From positions 51,786,581 to 51,850,580 of the forward strand of contig CM055873.1 in assembly GCA_029582165.1 (NCBI GenBank): a DNA stretch of 64,000 bases, read 5' to 3'. The notes under the pieces are model-generated. The model searched no databases and was not told the DNA's origin. It saw nothing but the letters and a program-made list of their open reading frames with translations. The position numbers and the translations under genes were made by a program. Numbering within the stretch: position 1 is the stretch's first letter; each line of letters begins with the position of its first letter. Positions 43,101-55,773 of the stretch are shown here, one piece after another. The stretch comes from Portulaca oleracea (taxonomy: Eukaryota > Streptophyta > Magnoliopsida > Caryophyllales > Portulacaceae).

Positions 43101-46100
43101 CACCTGTTGTAAGTGTGTCAAACCCAACCCCCCTTTCTGAAGAATGCTGATTTGCTGATAGCTACTACATTGACCGGGCTTCAATTTGGATTTATGAGTG
43201 GGCCCACTTCTAGTTTTAGTTCATTCCTTTGCAGCCGTGCTACTGTCTGTATTTCTGTTTTGCAACCGGAGAATATCTTGTTTGTACACTGAGGAAAGGC
43301 TTCCGGCTTTTGTTTTCACATTTTAGTCATTTCTTGTACCTAGTGGTTAATTTTGGCTTGCATGCCTATACAATGATATCATCGAGTTCTGACCATTATA
43401 CTACCGATATTAAAAAAACATTACGTTGAGGTACCTTAAGTTTTGTGGAAATAATAATTTGGCCCAAGTTTTCGAAAATGATTTTGAGGTACCTTAAGTT
43501 TTTGGGATGTGAACTATGTGGCCCTTCTGTGGTTGGAATCTCGTTGGCGGTGACCTTTTTTTGGTGGGAAAATGTATTTTCGGTCATAAGAAGCGTGATC
43601 TGGCCGCAAAAAGGCCAAATAATTCCTATCATAGAAACACGAGGTGCCTCGAATTATTTTTGGAAACTCATAGAGCCCAAATAATTGTTTCCACAAAATG
43701 TAGGGTACCTCAATGTAGTGTCATATGAACAACAGCCAAACTTTGTCCTTGAGAGCAACCACACTTTGTTCTTGAGAGAAACTATGTTTGGACATATCAT
43801 GGATGGTTGTACTATTATCTTAGTGTATGCAGGTTGCGACTCCCTTGAGTTTAGAAACTCCCGCTAAGCCAGCCGGGAACGAGAGTGGTCATGGAAAGAA
43901 GTCTAAAGAGTCCGATGGCCATGCAGCATCGGGCAATGGCAAGGTTGATAGTACTGGAGGTGCAGGCACGCGTGGTCAATCACAGAGGTTTGTCCTTAAT
44001 TACTCAATCTAAATTCCTCGCCTGTTTCCCGTATACACTTTCCAGGATCCAATGAACATCTGCAAATAAAGGATCACCAAACTTGCAAACTGTATGATAG
44101 CTTCTGCATTTGGCATGATCAGGTTAATTCTGGTTTCAAAGACAAAAGTTTTATTTTTCAGTGTGTTTTGTATGGTTTGCGTAGAGTGCTTACGTGGATG
44201 TGCTAGTAACAAGTTTGAGTTGATCCGATGAGTGGATAAAGTATCAAACTCGTTATTACCGTCTGCGCATTCATATAGATTGTATGTTCAGCTATGCAGT
44301 TGCAAGTTTTATTTTGTATCTCAAACATATTCTCTCCATTAGGATTTCATCAGAATAGATTTTATTTCGGATCTCTTGGTCTTGATGAGTAATTATGGCC
44401 TGTTTCTTGGTGTTTGTGGAACAGTACGGATTGTGGGACAGAAGGTTCTTGTGACAAAAGTGATGATAGTTCAGCAAGGGTAACTACACTATCTTTGTTG
44501 GTGACAATTTATTACCTCATTGATTTACTCGGTTTCTGAAAAGATATGCTTCACTCCTCCAGGAGGAAGGCAACAGTAGAGGCCATAATGGTGTAGCCGA
44601 GTCAGGTATTATGAACGTGCTCTAGATTCAAGTCTAACAGTTCTGTTTAATCAATTACGGTTCTTCATTTGTTTAATTTACATGGATTAAAGTTTGGAGA
44701 AGTAGAAATTGTCATGTGTCTTTTGCCCCAATGGTAACTTGATACTACTAAGGAAATGAAAATGTCTGCTTGATACAGATAAGCATAAATTTCCAGAGGC
44801 ATCCAATACGGGTGTGTTCTGTTAGAGGCATTGTACGGTAAATTTGACTACATCTGAGTTGGGTTGGTAGTAGTAGGTAGATTTCGGTAAATAAATGGAA
44901 AGAATGAGTAAATTTGGGATGGGTAAAAATGGGTGAAATTTGGATATTTACCTCTAAAAGAGCACAAGCCTGAGAGAACCTATTGTAATAGGTGAACCAA
45001 AAGGTACCGAAGCTTGACCTGAGCTCAAAACAGGCCGGTCCAACATGCATCGAATGACTAAGTTTTGGGAGGTTTGAAATTTTGGGATATATGCAATAGA
45101 ACTTTGCATAAGTTTTGATTTCTGTTACAACGACCAACCCCCAAGATAACGCGTTTAAGCGCAGTATGGGGATCCGGATGTAGCCAACCTTCTCCGATGA
45201 ACCTAAAGTTGATGGAGAGGCCGTTCCCCGCAGATCCACAAAAAGCCTTTCAAGAGAACCGCTTTGGAAAACATATGCAGACCCATCCATACCCTGTGAG
45301 TTTTGTCTTCTTTTACTAACCCGTTTAAATGGTGTCTTTGTCATGCTAGGGTTGTGCCATATGCAGACCCATCCATACCCGGGTGGTGTAGATGGCAATC
45401 CCGGGAATGCCATAGTCCCTGGCATCCCAATGGGTGCAGCTGGACCTATGAGGACTCTTCCTTTAGCCACGGCTGATGTTAATCATTCCGGTGCGAAAGC
45501 TAATAATGCGGTCACGAGGCCTCCCGGTATTGGTATACAGGTCCGGCTCAGGCTTTGTGTTGTCATTTCCTTTTTCTAACTTTACTCTCTCGGGAAATGT
45601 CTACTTAGTTGTAATACTGATGGCATAGTCTTGTTTTTTGCCTCAGGATGAGAGGGAGCTAAAACGCGAGAAAAGGAAGCAGTCCAACCGGGAATCTGCT
45701 AGAAGATCGAGATTGAGGAAGCAGGTTGATGACAAAACCAAACACTTGTGTTTCTAATTGGTTTTTATTTTATGTCATTGGTCATTGGTCATTGGTCATT
45801 GGTTCGATGACGTTCTTGCAGGCTGAAATGGAAGAGCTTTCAAGGAAAGTTGATGCCTTGAATGCCGAGAATACGGCCCTCAGATCTGAAATTAACAAGT
45901 TGGTAGAAGATTCAGAGAAATTAAGATCTGAAAACGCAACTTTAGTGGTACCTTTCTTCATCCCTCGCATCTGCGCTTTCCTTTATACCCATGGAATATC
46001 CAAAACTAGACCCGGCAAAGCTGACTTGAGACTCAAACTTGACCCGCCTCATACATGGCCATAGACCCAAAAGGCTCACCGAAATTAGACCCAAACCAAA

Positions 46101-46750
46101 ACATGATTTTTTGTTTTCATGGGTTCAAAGCCCCTTTGTCTAACTCAACCCAAATTTATCCATTCGTCCATACTTCTATTGCCACACAAGCCACAAGGGT
46201 GTGTTCTTTGGAGGGAAAATGCCCAATTTTACTGGAACTTACCTACTGTTACCAGTCCAACCCATATTTACCCATTTCCATTTTATCGTAACTTATCTAC
46301 TATTATTGGCACAACCCTAATATACCCGACTCTGCCCAACCTTACCTTACCTCTTGAAGAACACACCAATTTTAACTTTTACCTAATTTGCTAGTCGTTA
46401 TTTTACCCAACCTTCTCAACCCAAGTCTCTCGCACCCGTGAAAAGAACAGATCTTTACGTCGAGCTATCCGGCCTGATAAATAGAATGTCTTGAAGTCAA
46501 ATGCCTGAACCGAAACCTAAACTGAATCTGGATTATCAGAATATGACCCGGACATGAAGCTTTTGCCAGATCTAATCCAAAACACGTTTTCACATGACTA
46601 AATCCGCGTTTAATCTTAATACAGGAGAGATTGCAGAATGTGCAAGGACAAACAGCATCTGACAAGGCGAATGAGCAGGAAGACTTGCTATCCAAAGTAA
46701 ACAACAACTCATCAGTTGCCAATGGCAACCACCACCACGAAGATAAATGA
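40200..46750 (+). CDS. G-box-binding bZIP transcription factor (GBF2/GBF3/CPRF1 type), 12 coding exons
   Basis: Coding exons: 42125-42184, 42282-42326, 42789-42884, 43031-43108, 43833-43987, 44425-44479, 44563-44605, 44779-44811 (least certain), 45350-45540, 45647-45724, 45822-45947, 46625-46750; 361 aa. A likely 5' UTR intron spans 40440-42080. The N-terminal proline-rich MFMR region shows VHVYPDWAAVQAYYGP, HPYMWAP and MMPPYGSPYAAMYPHGG. A Gly/Ser/Lys-rich middle follows. The basic region is residues 253-278 (KRKQSNRESARRSRLRKQ, with N-x7-R), then a leucine zipper with Leu about every seven residues (VDALNAENTALRSEINKL). Members bind CACGTG as homo- or heterodimers in the nucleus. It is nearest GBF2/GBF3 and CPRF1 by N-terminus and zipper, but I do not assign orthology. 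The feature start marks the probable leader. Confidence 0.88.
40430..40590 (+). repeat. Tandem duplication of the 5' UTR donor region of the bZIP gene (148 bp)
   Basis: TTTCAATTGAG|GTATGTTC at 40430-40447 recurs as TTTCAATCGAG|GTATGTTC at 40578-40595, with similar sequence following each. Both have a good GT donor, so two alternative 5' UTR splice donors are possible. Confidence 0.7.
43417..43724. mobile_element. Foldback MITE in bZIP intron 4
   Basis: Left arm CATTACGTTGAGGTACCTTA...TTTTGTGGAAATAATAATTTGG mirrors the right arm ending CAAAATGTAGGGTACCTCAATGTAGTG. Arms of about 50 bp or more, with the GAGGTACC word repeated inside. No ORF. TSD not resolved. Confidence 0.7.
44811..44971. mobile_element. 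Small MITE abutting bZIP exon 8
   Basis: Starts GGGTGTGTTCTGTTAGAGG and ends CCTCTAAAAGAGCACAAGCC; the ends are imperfect inverted repeats. The exon 8 donor (G|GTGTGT) lies in the left end of the element. Same terminal type as 46197-46367. Confidence 0.45.
46197..46367. mobile_element. Small MITE in the last bZIP intron
   Basis: Left end GGGTGTGTTCTTTGGAGG and right end CCTCTTGAAGAACACACC are inverted. About 171 bp, non-coding. TSD not resolved. Confidence 0.6.
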
Positions 46751-47940
46751 AAACCCAACTTTCGAAATAAACCTTGTTTTTCGACATAGTCCCTTGGTGC
46801 ATCCAGGGATCAGGATTCGTCCACCGGACCAGTGGACTGTATGTTGGTGAAGAGAGACAGCACAACAGACATTTTTGATGCAACACCGGAGATCGTTTTC
46901 GCCCCTGACAGTTATAGGATTAGTTAGTAGGACAAAATACAGAAAAAAGAAGTTTGTAATCCCTGTGTACTGTAATCCATACTCTCCTGTGTTGTCATTC
47001 CATGATGATGAGGTTACTTTCCTGTCAAAGTATGTAACCCAAAATGTTGATGTATTCTGATTACAACTCATTTCTTGTATACTCAGATAGCTTTTCACTT
47101 TGTATCAGATTGTTGCATCTTTGTTACTTGTGGCTAGAACTGTTGTATTGGCCATGGCATTTATGGTTAGTCATGGTAGTTGTGATTAGCCAGAAGCTAC
47201 TAAGTAGCTATGGTTAGCATTTTGACTAATATTGAGCAATGCACTGAGTATTTGCCACTATTTGGTTATGTTTTCAAGTTATTTATGACTTCAGCAATTA
47301 CTATTTGGATATCAGTTAATGTTGCTGAAAACGATCTCGTTGGTGGAAATTGTGGCAATTACCCATCTTCAATGCTTCTCACAAGGGTTCGGGAAAGGTA
47401 AAATATTTCCGATTGGTGGAAGTTGTGGGGTTAATGAATCATGCTTGTCATGACAATTTGGTGCTCGTCCTATGTGATTGGGTACTTGGATTATAGACTC
47501 AAGCCAATAATTTTGGTTTGGTTACCTATGTGATTGGGGACATGGATTAATAGATTATAGACTCAAGCCGATAATTTTAGTATGAAGGCGTTTTTCTCGA
47601 TTATGATTTATGCATGACGGAAAACCCAAACAAAAAATAATGCTATCAGACTCCTATAGTCCTATACAACAAGTCAACGACCGCAACAAACTAGAATATA
47701 GACAACTTTTCCTATGAACTAAAGTTTATAAATTATCGGATTCCTGTGGCAGATTTATACGTATCCATAAAAGTTATCGTACTCCTATCAAATAAATAAA
47801 TAAATAAATAAATAAGTGCCATGAGACATACAATACAGCCATAGTTATTAGTTAAGACAGGGTTAAATTAAAACAGTTGTAATTGCCGCCTGTGAAATTT
47901 TACTGAAAAAACAGTTGGTTAAATTAAAACCCTAAACCTC
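46751..47940. other. 3' UTR of the bZIP gene and intergenic region
   Basis: The first few hundred bases are probably the bZIP 3' UTR. The rest has no recognised gene. An AAAT-type microsatellite (ATAAATAAATAAATAAATAA) lies at about 47790-47813. Confidence 0.4.
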
Positions 47941-48302
47941 TCCATAAACCTAGAGCATAGACAAGTTTCTGGGATCTTCAATCCTTCATCGTTCGCAAAT
48001 CTCTGCAACAAGGTACACACATTCAATCCCTAATTCCTTTTTCTTCCCTCTCTGCTAATCGACTGATTTCTATATATCAATGACCTCGATTAGGGTTTAC
48101 AAACTTAAATGCGGGAACAAACCGTAGATCAAATTTTGCTTATGTCAATACCGTTTACCATTTCGGGTGTCGGGTCGTAGAATTCGTGCAAATCTGTCTA
48201 ATTTCCGGACATTGTTGGATTTCAATTCGTTACCAATTCGCAATTTTGACATGAACAAAGCTACAATTTTGATTGGAATTCTGATTAGGGTTTTGAAGAA
48301 AA

Positions 48303-48601
48303 ATGTCGAGAGGAACAATTCCTGATAAGTGGTCAATGAGGATTCTATGGCTCACTGCTATTGGAAGTGCAATCAGTATGCAATTCCTCCCTCAAATCTT
48401 CAAATTTCCTTCCACAAAGTTCTGATTTTTATCTGTTTTTTTCCCACCATTTTCTCATCTGAAACTGCCATTTTTTTTGTTTGAATTTGTTTAGGTTTGT
48501 ACATGGTTGCTGTTGAGAGGCAAATGCAGAACAGAGAGAGGATGATGGCTGAAGCTCTGGCTGCAGCTGAAGCATCTGGGAATTCAGGTGATGATGTTTA
48601 A
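48303..48601 (+). CDS. Small conserved plant protein, 59 aa, one membrane segment, two exons
   Basis: Exons 48303-48375 and 48495-48601, GT-AG, phase 1. The protein starts MSRGTIPDKWSMRILWLTAIGSAIS and ends ASGNSGDDV. A hydrophobic stretch (about residues 13-32) is followed by a charged amphipathic helix (VERQMQNRERMMAEALAAAEA). I recognise the pattern as a small, widely conserved plant protein of unknown function, possibly an organelle membrane subunit; localisation is inferred only. A 5' UTR intron is likely, with an exon ending near 48012 (AACAAG|GTACAC) and an acceptor near 48286 (GATTAG). Confidence 0.75.
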
Positions 48602-49937
48602 GAGAAAGACTTAGATTGTATTTTTGACAGTTTTGAGTGCATTTTTTCATGTTGTGCACTGATGATCATAGATTATAAGGTTATCAATCGGTCGATGTAA
48701 ATTTGTGTTCTTGTCTTCCTTTTGAATAAGATTCGAATGACAGTCACAGTTGAGAATGTAGAGGTTATCTGTTGATTGGAAATATACTTTCGAGATTCGA
48801 TTCAAGTTCTCTCAGAAACATACATTTAGAGTTTCCTTATGCTGTTGATCATATATCTCTGTATTTTTGCTTGCATTTTGGTAGATTGGGTTTGGTATTG
48901 ATGGTATCAAATGTTATATGCATAGAAATGTTAGAATTGTTACTTGAAAACAGCCTGAAAGTGGTAAAAGTTTAGCTTCTGTAAGGGGTAAACAAAGCTA
49001 CTGCCTTCATATATGCTACTATTGTGCACATTTGGTAACAAAACAATTAACTAAGTATTTAAGTTATGGTATGTAGGTTGATCACCAAGGTTATGTCAAG
49101 ATTCTTTGTCAAATTCCTGTAAATTAGGTCCTGAAAGAAAGATGGGAAGAAACCTGTAAATTAGTTGAAGATAATAACTTCATGTCAGAGTATAATACAA
49201 TCTACAATTCTTCTTGAGACAGGATATATAATCTATGCTTACAATAATCGATCCAAAGCTTAAAAGCTTGGGTTAAGCTATGGTATGATCTTGAAATCAC
49301 ATTGACCCACATTTTATCGGACCAAATTCAAACAATTTTGAATGTAAATCGATAAGAAGCAATCAAAAGTAACCATATTTATTTTCATTGACCCGGTACA
49401 AAACTAAACAGAAGTGAATATTTAAGTGGCAACCACCCAATTTTCCATTCTATCCATCAAGATTCAAATCTTGGTAGAATCGGTAGGGTTGATTAGTCAT
49501 ACTTGTCGTCGACAACTTGATACTTTCATTTACCCCCGGCTTGTAAAGTTCAATGGCAGTTACCTTTGAGATGATGGTCCAATTATCGAGCCAAATGTAC
49601 CTAAAAGGGAAAAAAAAATCAAAAGTGGGTATCCAACCAAACATGAAATCTAGGACACACACCTATAAGGCTACTAGCACACTCAAACATTTTAAATGAC
49701 ATTGATTCCATCCAGCTTTTTACCATATTTCATGCAGTATCCAACCTTGGATTTTTTATTCATCCCTAAGTGGAATAGAAAACTTTCTCTTGGTACTTGT
49801 CCTGTCCTATATCCATGCTAATTACCCACAATTTAGGCTATGGTATAATCCCCATTATTCCAATATATATACACCCCAAACTTAATCACCTTCTCATATC
49901 CTGTCAAATACATTAGAATCTTACGATCCAACGAGAA
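48602..49937. other. Intergenic region
   Basis: 3' UTR of the small gene and promoter side of the methyltransferase gene. A TATA-like TATATATACACC lies at about 49863-49874, some 65-75 bp before the methyltransferase ATG. No further feature seen. Confidence 0.4.
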
Positions 49938-51263
49938 ATGACTCTAGCCAGGCAACTAAGCATGGAGCCATTTCGCCCCACGAAAACCACCTACAAGCGT
50001 TTGAAATTCCTTCTTATTCGCTTTCGTCGGGTCTTCCCCCTGCTATTCACCAATTTTCTCACCTTCATGCTCGCTTCCACATATAGAAGCGCCAATCCCC
50101 CGTCCTTAACTGATCACCCTGATCGCGCCAAAATTGTCAAACCTAATTTCAGTCAACATTTTTACCAAAACTTCTCGACGACGCTTGACCCGGATCTTGC
50201 GCCGGAGTTTGTGGCATTCGCCGAGCCACAACGCCTCCCGTTGGGCTACGCCCCACGGTTCGACTCCGACACTGTGTACTCGGGCGTGGGGGCCGCCTGT
50301 GTAAGGCTAAAGCCCAAGCTCAACAAGTACATGACTTATGAGGTTAATGGGCCATGCCCTGACGATGAGGGCCTGGCCCAAAAGCTCCTCCTCCAAGGGT
50401 GCGAGCCCCTTCCTCGGCGCCGGTGCCAGCCGGCAGCTCCGGCAGAAGCCGATGAACCATTGCCACTACCGGAGAGCTTGTGGTCCCTACCACCGGATAA
50501 TACGGTGGTTTGGACCGCCCACAGGTGTAAGAACTATACGTGTTTGGCAAACCGCGAAAGGTGGCAAACGGAATTTGATGATTGCAAGGACTGCTTTGAT
50601 CTTCAGGTACCTGTACTATTCAGCCACACCGCGAAAGGCGTAAGAAGCATGATATGAAATTTGTATTTTGCAATACTAATAACCTTTTGGTTACAGGGTA
50701 AAGAACGGCGACGATGGATCGGGGGGCCCACCAAGGGAGGAGATCTCGCCTTCACGATCGACGAGGTCCTCGCAACCCGGACCCCGGGGACAGTCCGAGT
50801 CGGGCTTGACATTGGTGGTGGGGCGGGGACATTCGCGGTCCGAATGAGGGAGAGGAACATAACCATTGTGACAACCTCCATGAACTTCAATGCACCATTC
50901 AACAACTTCATAGCCTCAAGGGGAGTCATCCCTCTCTACATAACCATCTCACAACGCCTCCCGTTCTTCGACAACACCCTCGACATCGTGCACTCCATGC
51001 ACGTCCTCAGCAACTGGATCCCCCAAACCCAGCTCCATTTCTTGCTCTTCGACATCTACCGGGTCATCCGGCCCGGCGGGCTGTTTTGGTTGGATCACTT
51101 CTTTTGTACCGGGGACCAGTTTGAGGAGGTGTATAGGCCCATGATTGAGAGTGTTGGGTTTGTGAAGTTGAGATGGGCTTTTGGGAGCAAGAATGATAAA
51201 GGGCCCAAAAGAGAGGTTTATCTATCTGCCTTGTTGGAAAAGCCTTTGAAAAATTCTTGGTAG
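49938..51263 (+). CDS. S-adenosylmethionine-dependent methyltransferase (At1g29790-type), two exons
   Basis: Exons 49938-50606 and 50697-51263, GT-AG, phase 0; 411 aa. A basic N-terminus is followed by a hydrophobic segment (about residues 33-48), giving a type II signal-anchor arrangement suited to Golgi or another endomembrane site. A Cys-containing plant-specific region follows (CEPLPRRRC, CKNYTCLANRERWQTEFDDCKDCFDLQ). The Rossmann methyltransferase domain has motif I GLDIGGGAGTFA (259-270), an acidic post-motif region, and FDNTLDIVHSMHVLSNWIP and RVIRPGGLFWLDHFF as later motifs. The family (probable methyltransferase At1g29790) has no firmly known substrate. Both exons are GC-richer than their surroundings. 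Confidence 0.88.
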
Positions 51264-53593
51264 AAAAATAGGAAGAGAATAAAAATTAAAGAAAAACAAT
51301 GTTGGTGCATGGAAGTTTGCATCTCTATCAAAGTCAGGTTTGGATCGTAGGATCCGTGGATTATGAGCTCATCACGCTTTTATCGTGTCACTTTGATGTG
51401 TTGATTTGTCATATTAATTTTTTTTATATATATTTGTAATCGCAAAGTCAAAAATATCACAATGTTTACCTTATGTTATGTAATTTTAAGTTAAACAATT
51501 GAACAAACTTTTGTTACTAAATTATTTTTAATGTTGTTATATTATAGTCATAGTTGCATTGATCTTAATCATATCATCGTAGGGTGATTATATTGGTTTC
51601 TAAGCACTTTTACAAATTGTTTTTGAAAGGTTTGGTTTAGGGGCATTATACTTTATCTAATATATATAATATTAAAAAAATAATAAATCAAACATAGAAT
51701 ATTATAAAGTAATAAATTAAAATTTATCATTAGATTATAATCAATCTTCCTAAATTAGAAAATCTAGAGGTAAGATTGCTCCATCTAATCCCTCTATAGC
51801 TCGCATAGGCAAAATTTCCTTGGAGTAGTATTGATTTTTAGTTTGCAATTAATAAAATTTTGCATGCTTGCATGATTTATATTCTTTGAATTTTAATGAA
51901 AAAATATAACCAACATAAAAAATAATTTTATTCAATTAATACAATTTATTTATTTCCAACCCAAATAAACAAAATACTCACATATAGGAATCTAAGTACA
52001 ACTTTCATGGTTGGCTTCTTTACAACAAACTAAGATACCTTAATCATAGAAAAAGAAAAGCAACCAAAAACTCTAGGTTAATTATGTGTTTATGCATAAT
52101 GCATGTGCCCTTTCAAGATAATTTTAGTAACAAATAAACTTTAAAGAGGTGGCATTTTGTTGGACAATTATGGTATAATTAGACAAAATCCTTCAATTAT
52201 TTTTCCAACTAAAAGTTAGGTCTAAATGTAATTAATATGAAAGCATTATTAGTTGTTATTAGGTTATATTTTATCAAAGGTCCATGATTAATCCTTACCT
52301 ACTTGTAGAAAACTACATACATATGTCTACAATATTATAATATGCCATAAAAAAAAGAAAAGGAAAAAAAGGTTGGAATGTTTTGCTCTTATAATGGTTA
52401 AAGAATAAATGTTTAGTAGTGGAACTACTAAACAAGTCACCATTGACTTTATTGGCCAATTGGGTAAAGGATTGTTCATCCACTCTTTTTGCACTAGTAG
52501 CATTATGATTATGATTTGACCTTTAATGGTAAAATATTAATGTTAAAAACAAATAAAATTTTAAGCACTATATATACGGTATAGGTTTTTAAAATTTTAC
52601 TTAGCCAAATCTAGATTTGAAACTATACTATTAGCAAAGTTATCAAAGTATAAAAAAGAATGACTTGGAAAATGATATTCAATCACTTTAGCAATGGAAA
52701 TTACTTTTGATTAGACATTGTTGGTATCTAATTTTAATCACATTACTATGTGTCAAATCATGCTTTTTGATTTTATTTATAATTAATTGTTAGGATAATT
52801 CTTTGACGGAATAAATTTCTTACACATATATTTATCGTAAATGACAAAATAATAAATACTAAAAACACTAAGAAGAAGCTAAAATATCGAATTTTACGCA
52901 TGTGATTATGTCTATCTACTTAAGAAACCGAAAAAAAAGTGTTGCATGTAATTTTAGTAAAATAAAGGTGGTAAGATGCAATGCTCATGTTGGAAAAACA
53001 CAAACGAATGAATCCAAGAGAGAATTTAATTCAATGCAACAAGACTAACTTCCTTGTTTGATGTTTATTTGTTCATTTGAATGTTACCAATTTCAGGCAA
53101 TTTTCACGAACAAAAATTATTGATATGTGATAGCTATCAAGTTGGATTGTACTTAGTTTAATGATTTATCTTAAATTCATCTGACATTTTTTTTGAAACC
53201 ACGAGACACTGGCTATTTGATACTAATGTTTGACAACTTTTCATACAACATAATACTTAACTAATCCATTTTATTAGTTTTAAAAATTTGGGTAAAAGGT
53301 CAATAATACGGGATGGAAGTAGGTTAATGATATACCGAATCAGAATGGTTTTATGAACACCTAGTATCTATAAATGAGTACAACTTCTAAAATACTAATA
53401 CTGTAATATTTTATCATTTCAACCACACTTAAAAAACTATGATAATATATGTCACTACTAACAATGAAAAAGAAAAAAAGAAGTACAATGACATTCTTCT
53501 TTTTTCCCCTTCAACAATCTAATATTGTCACAATCTGTATTGTTTCTGTAGATAGTCTTCCCCGGTAAAAGAAGGGCATACCCCATTAAGGCA
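51264..53593. other. Intergenic region (2.3 kb)
   Basis: AT-rich. It contains the methyltransferase 3' UTR at the left and the DUF761 gene 3' flank at the right. No ORF, RNA gene or bounded repeat was recognised. Confidence 0.4.
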
Positions 53594-53989
53594 TTAATGA
53601 ACGTTTGAGTCTCTAAGCTGCAAAGAAGCTTGTCGTTCCATTCGAAGTTGTCGATAAAAATTCTGAATAAAAGCATCTGCCCTTGCATCAACATCATCAC
53701 CCGCATTATTTTCACAATCTTTACTATTTCCTACCCTTGAAAAGCTCCTAAACGAAGAAAGCGCTCCCCGTTTGGAGTACCGATGAACCCCAACAAAAGA
53801 CGGTCTAGGGCGATCACCAAAGCTCAAATGGCGCGAGCAAGGCTTGTGTTTGTGCGACTGAAAGAACGAAGACGCCAAGTTCCTCCAACGGGCGGACTTG
53901 AGCGTGGAGTTTACGATTTTCTTAAGATTCTTCATCATCAACCTCCATTTCTTAGTTTTGCTTGCGAAATACTTAGAAGTTCCCATCAC
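53594..53989 (-). CDS. DUF761 (cotton-fiber-expressed-type) protein
   Basis: Single-exon 131-aa basic protein. The N-terminus is Lys/Arg-rich (MMGTSKYFASKTKKWRLMMK, IVNSTLKSARWRN), the middle Ser/Arg-rich. The C-terminal DUF761 signature is present: DDVDARADAFIQNFYRQLRMERQASL (positions about 100-125). The family is plant-specific, usually small and of unknown molecular function. No signal peptide. A minus-strand TATA-like TATATA at about 54070-54076 is some 85 bp upstream of the ATG. A second Met at codon 2 makes the exact start ambiguous by one residue. Confidence 0.8.
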   Translation of the reverse strand: MMGTSKYFASKTKKWRLMMKNLKKIVNSTLKSARWRNLASSFFQSHKHKPCSRHLSFGDRPRPSFVGVHRYSKRGALSSFRSFSRVGNSKDCENNAGDDVDARADAFIQNFYRQLRMERQASLQLRDSNVH

Positions 53990-54239
53990 TATGGCTTGCT
54001 TTGGCTAGGAAAGTAGGAATGAGTTTTGCCTTCTTGGAGTCCAAGCTAAGGAGTGTTGGTGAATGTGGTAATATATAAGGAGAGGTGTTGAAGTTTGTGT
54101 TGGAAGATACTCGGTTTGTGGTTAAAGTTGGGATGGTTACCAAGAATGTGCGTGGAAATTGGCTAGTAACCTTATTTGGTTATCACCATATTAACCATTT
54201 TACTATTGTGATGATATTAACCATATTAGACCATGTTCT

Positions 54240-55200
54240 TTTGTGCGGTTGATAAGATCCGAAAATAGTACGGTGCGGTGAAATTGTAGAAAATGCGGTG
54301 AGATGTGGAATGATATGCTCAAATTTGTGGAAAGTGTGGTGGATGTGATAGATGAAGAGAGAAAGTGGAAAAGCAGAGGGAAAAAGTGAACAGAGGGAAA
54401 AGTGAGGAGATATATTGGTAATGATTAAGATAAAGGAGCTGTTTGATTACCCAGTTTTTTAGTAGCTTTTAGCTTTTTGACCAAAGTTAAAAAGCTACTT
54501 TATCAAACATTTTTCCTACAATCAAACAAATTTAATCCAAACAAATTTATCAGCTAACAGCTACCAACAAGTTGTCAAAAAGGGCCAAAGTGTGATAAAA
54601 TATGAAAGAATATTGACAGATAATTAATTGTGATAACGCACTACACTGCATAGGGCCTTAACCATTTTACTATTGTGATGATATTGACAACTTAAGTTGG
54701 AGTCATCTCTCAAACCACATTAAGATTTTGACCATCTTTTTGCAAGAGGTTAAGCAAAGAAAGCAACAAAAACTTAACCAAAACCAAACCAAACACACGC
54801 ACACATTAGACACCTATGACATAAAGGAGATGCTTTTTCAATTTTATTATCTTTTTCAATTTGCCTAATTATGGTTGTCTCATGTTTGGCTCCACATGCA
54901 TTTTCCTCTTCCTATGGCCATTACTCTCCCAATATTATTCATTCTCTATCTAACCAATCATTTTTTTCCCATTTTTATTATCCTACTTCTTACTCTCAAC
55001 CAACCCTATCTCCATAATTTTTTAAAATTGATTAATTAATTAATTAATTAATTAATTAGTAGTTTATTGTAAGACTCAAACCCCCCTTTACATGAGATCA
55101 TGCTGATTAATTTACATACTAAAACCCCAACCTCCCACATGCTCTTTCATTGTCATATTTGTCATCTCTCTTTGTTCCTCTCTTTCTCTGACAAATTTGG
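54240..55200. other. Intergenic region with MITE-like and ATTA repeats
   Basis: The segment 54436-54600 starts GGAGCTGTTTGATTACC and contains self-complementary AGCTTTT/AAAAGCT words, resembling a small MITE, but boundaries are unclear. An (ATTA)n tract lies at about 55029-55057. No gene. Confidence 0.35.
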
Positions 55201-55294
55201 AGTCAGAATCTTGCTGTTCTTGAATTTTGTGGAGAATACCCACTTCTGAAACTACAAAAAGATTGCATCTTTGAAGCTTGTTCAAGATTTTCTA

Positions 55295-55340
55295 GAGAGA
55301 GAAACATTGGTAGAGAGAGAAACATTGGTAGAGAGAGACA
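55295..55340 (+). repeat. Short tandem repeat in the 5' leader of the receptor kinase gene
   Basis: TAGAGAGAGAAACATTGG-type units of about 18-19 bp are repeated two to three times, within the probable 5' UTR exon. Confidence 0.7.
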
Positions 55341-55773
55341 AGGACGAGACTGCATACTTCTAAATCTCTCATTAAAACACGGGATTCATATTGATCAGTA
55401 AGTTTAACTGTGTCCTTCTCATTTCTGTTTTCTGTTTGTTTCCCGGGGAAAAAAGTGAAGAAAGGTTGAAACTTCTGAAAGGGGTAACTGGTAGACTTTT
55501 CTGGGTTGCCAAACAAACACCAGCAGTAGTAGTTGACAGGAAAAAAAAGGTTGGCACCCAATTTAACAGTATTATTAGTTGACAAAACTGACTGTTGGAC
55601 TTTAATTACTATATATTATACTGCTAAATTCCTACTTATAATTGTTTAATTCTGATTACATCCTGCTAATAATCCCTTCTTCTGTTTACCAGATATGATC
55701 AAGAGTTTGATCAAAACCAGCTGTTACTGTTAGACCACAAAAACTGTTTTCTGATTCTCTGAAACTGCAAAAA

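Noticed and set aside
44748..45470. 240-codon minus-strand ORF across the bZIP gene
   Set aside because: It is antisense to an exon and a MITE, with no domain. It is a shadow of the sense-strand exon.
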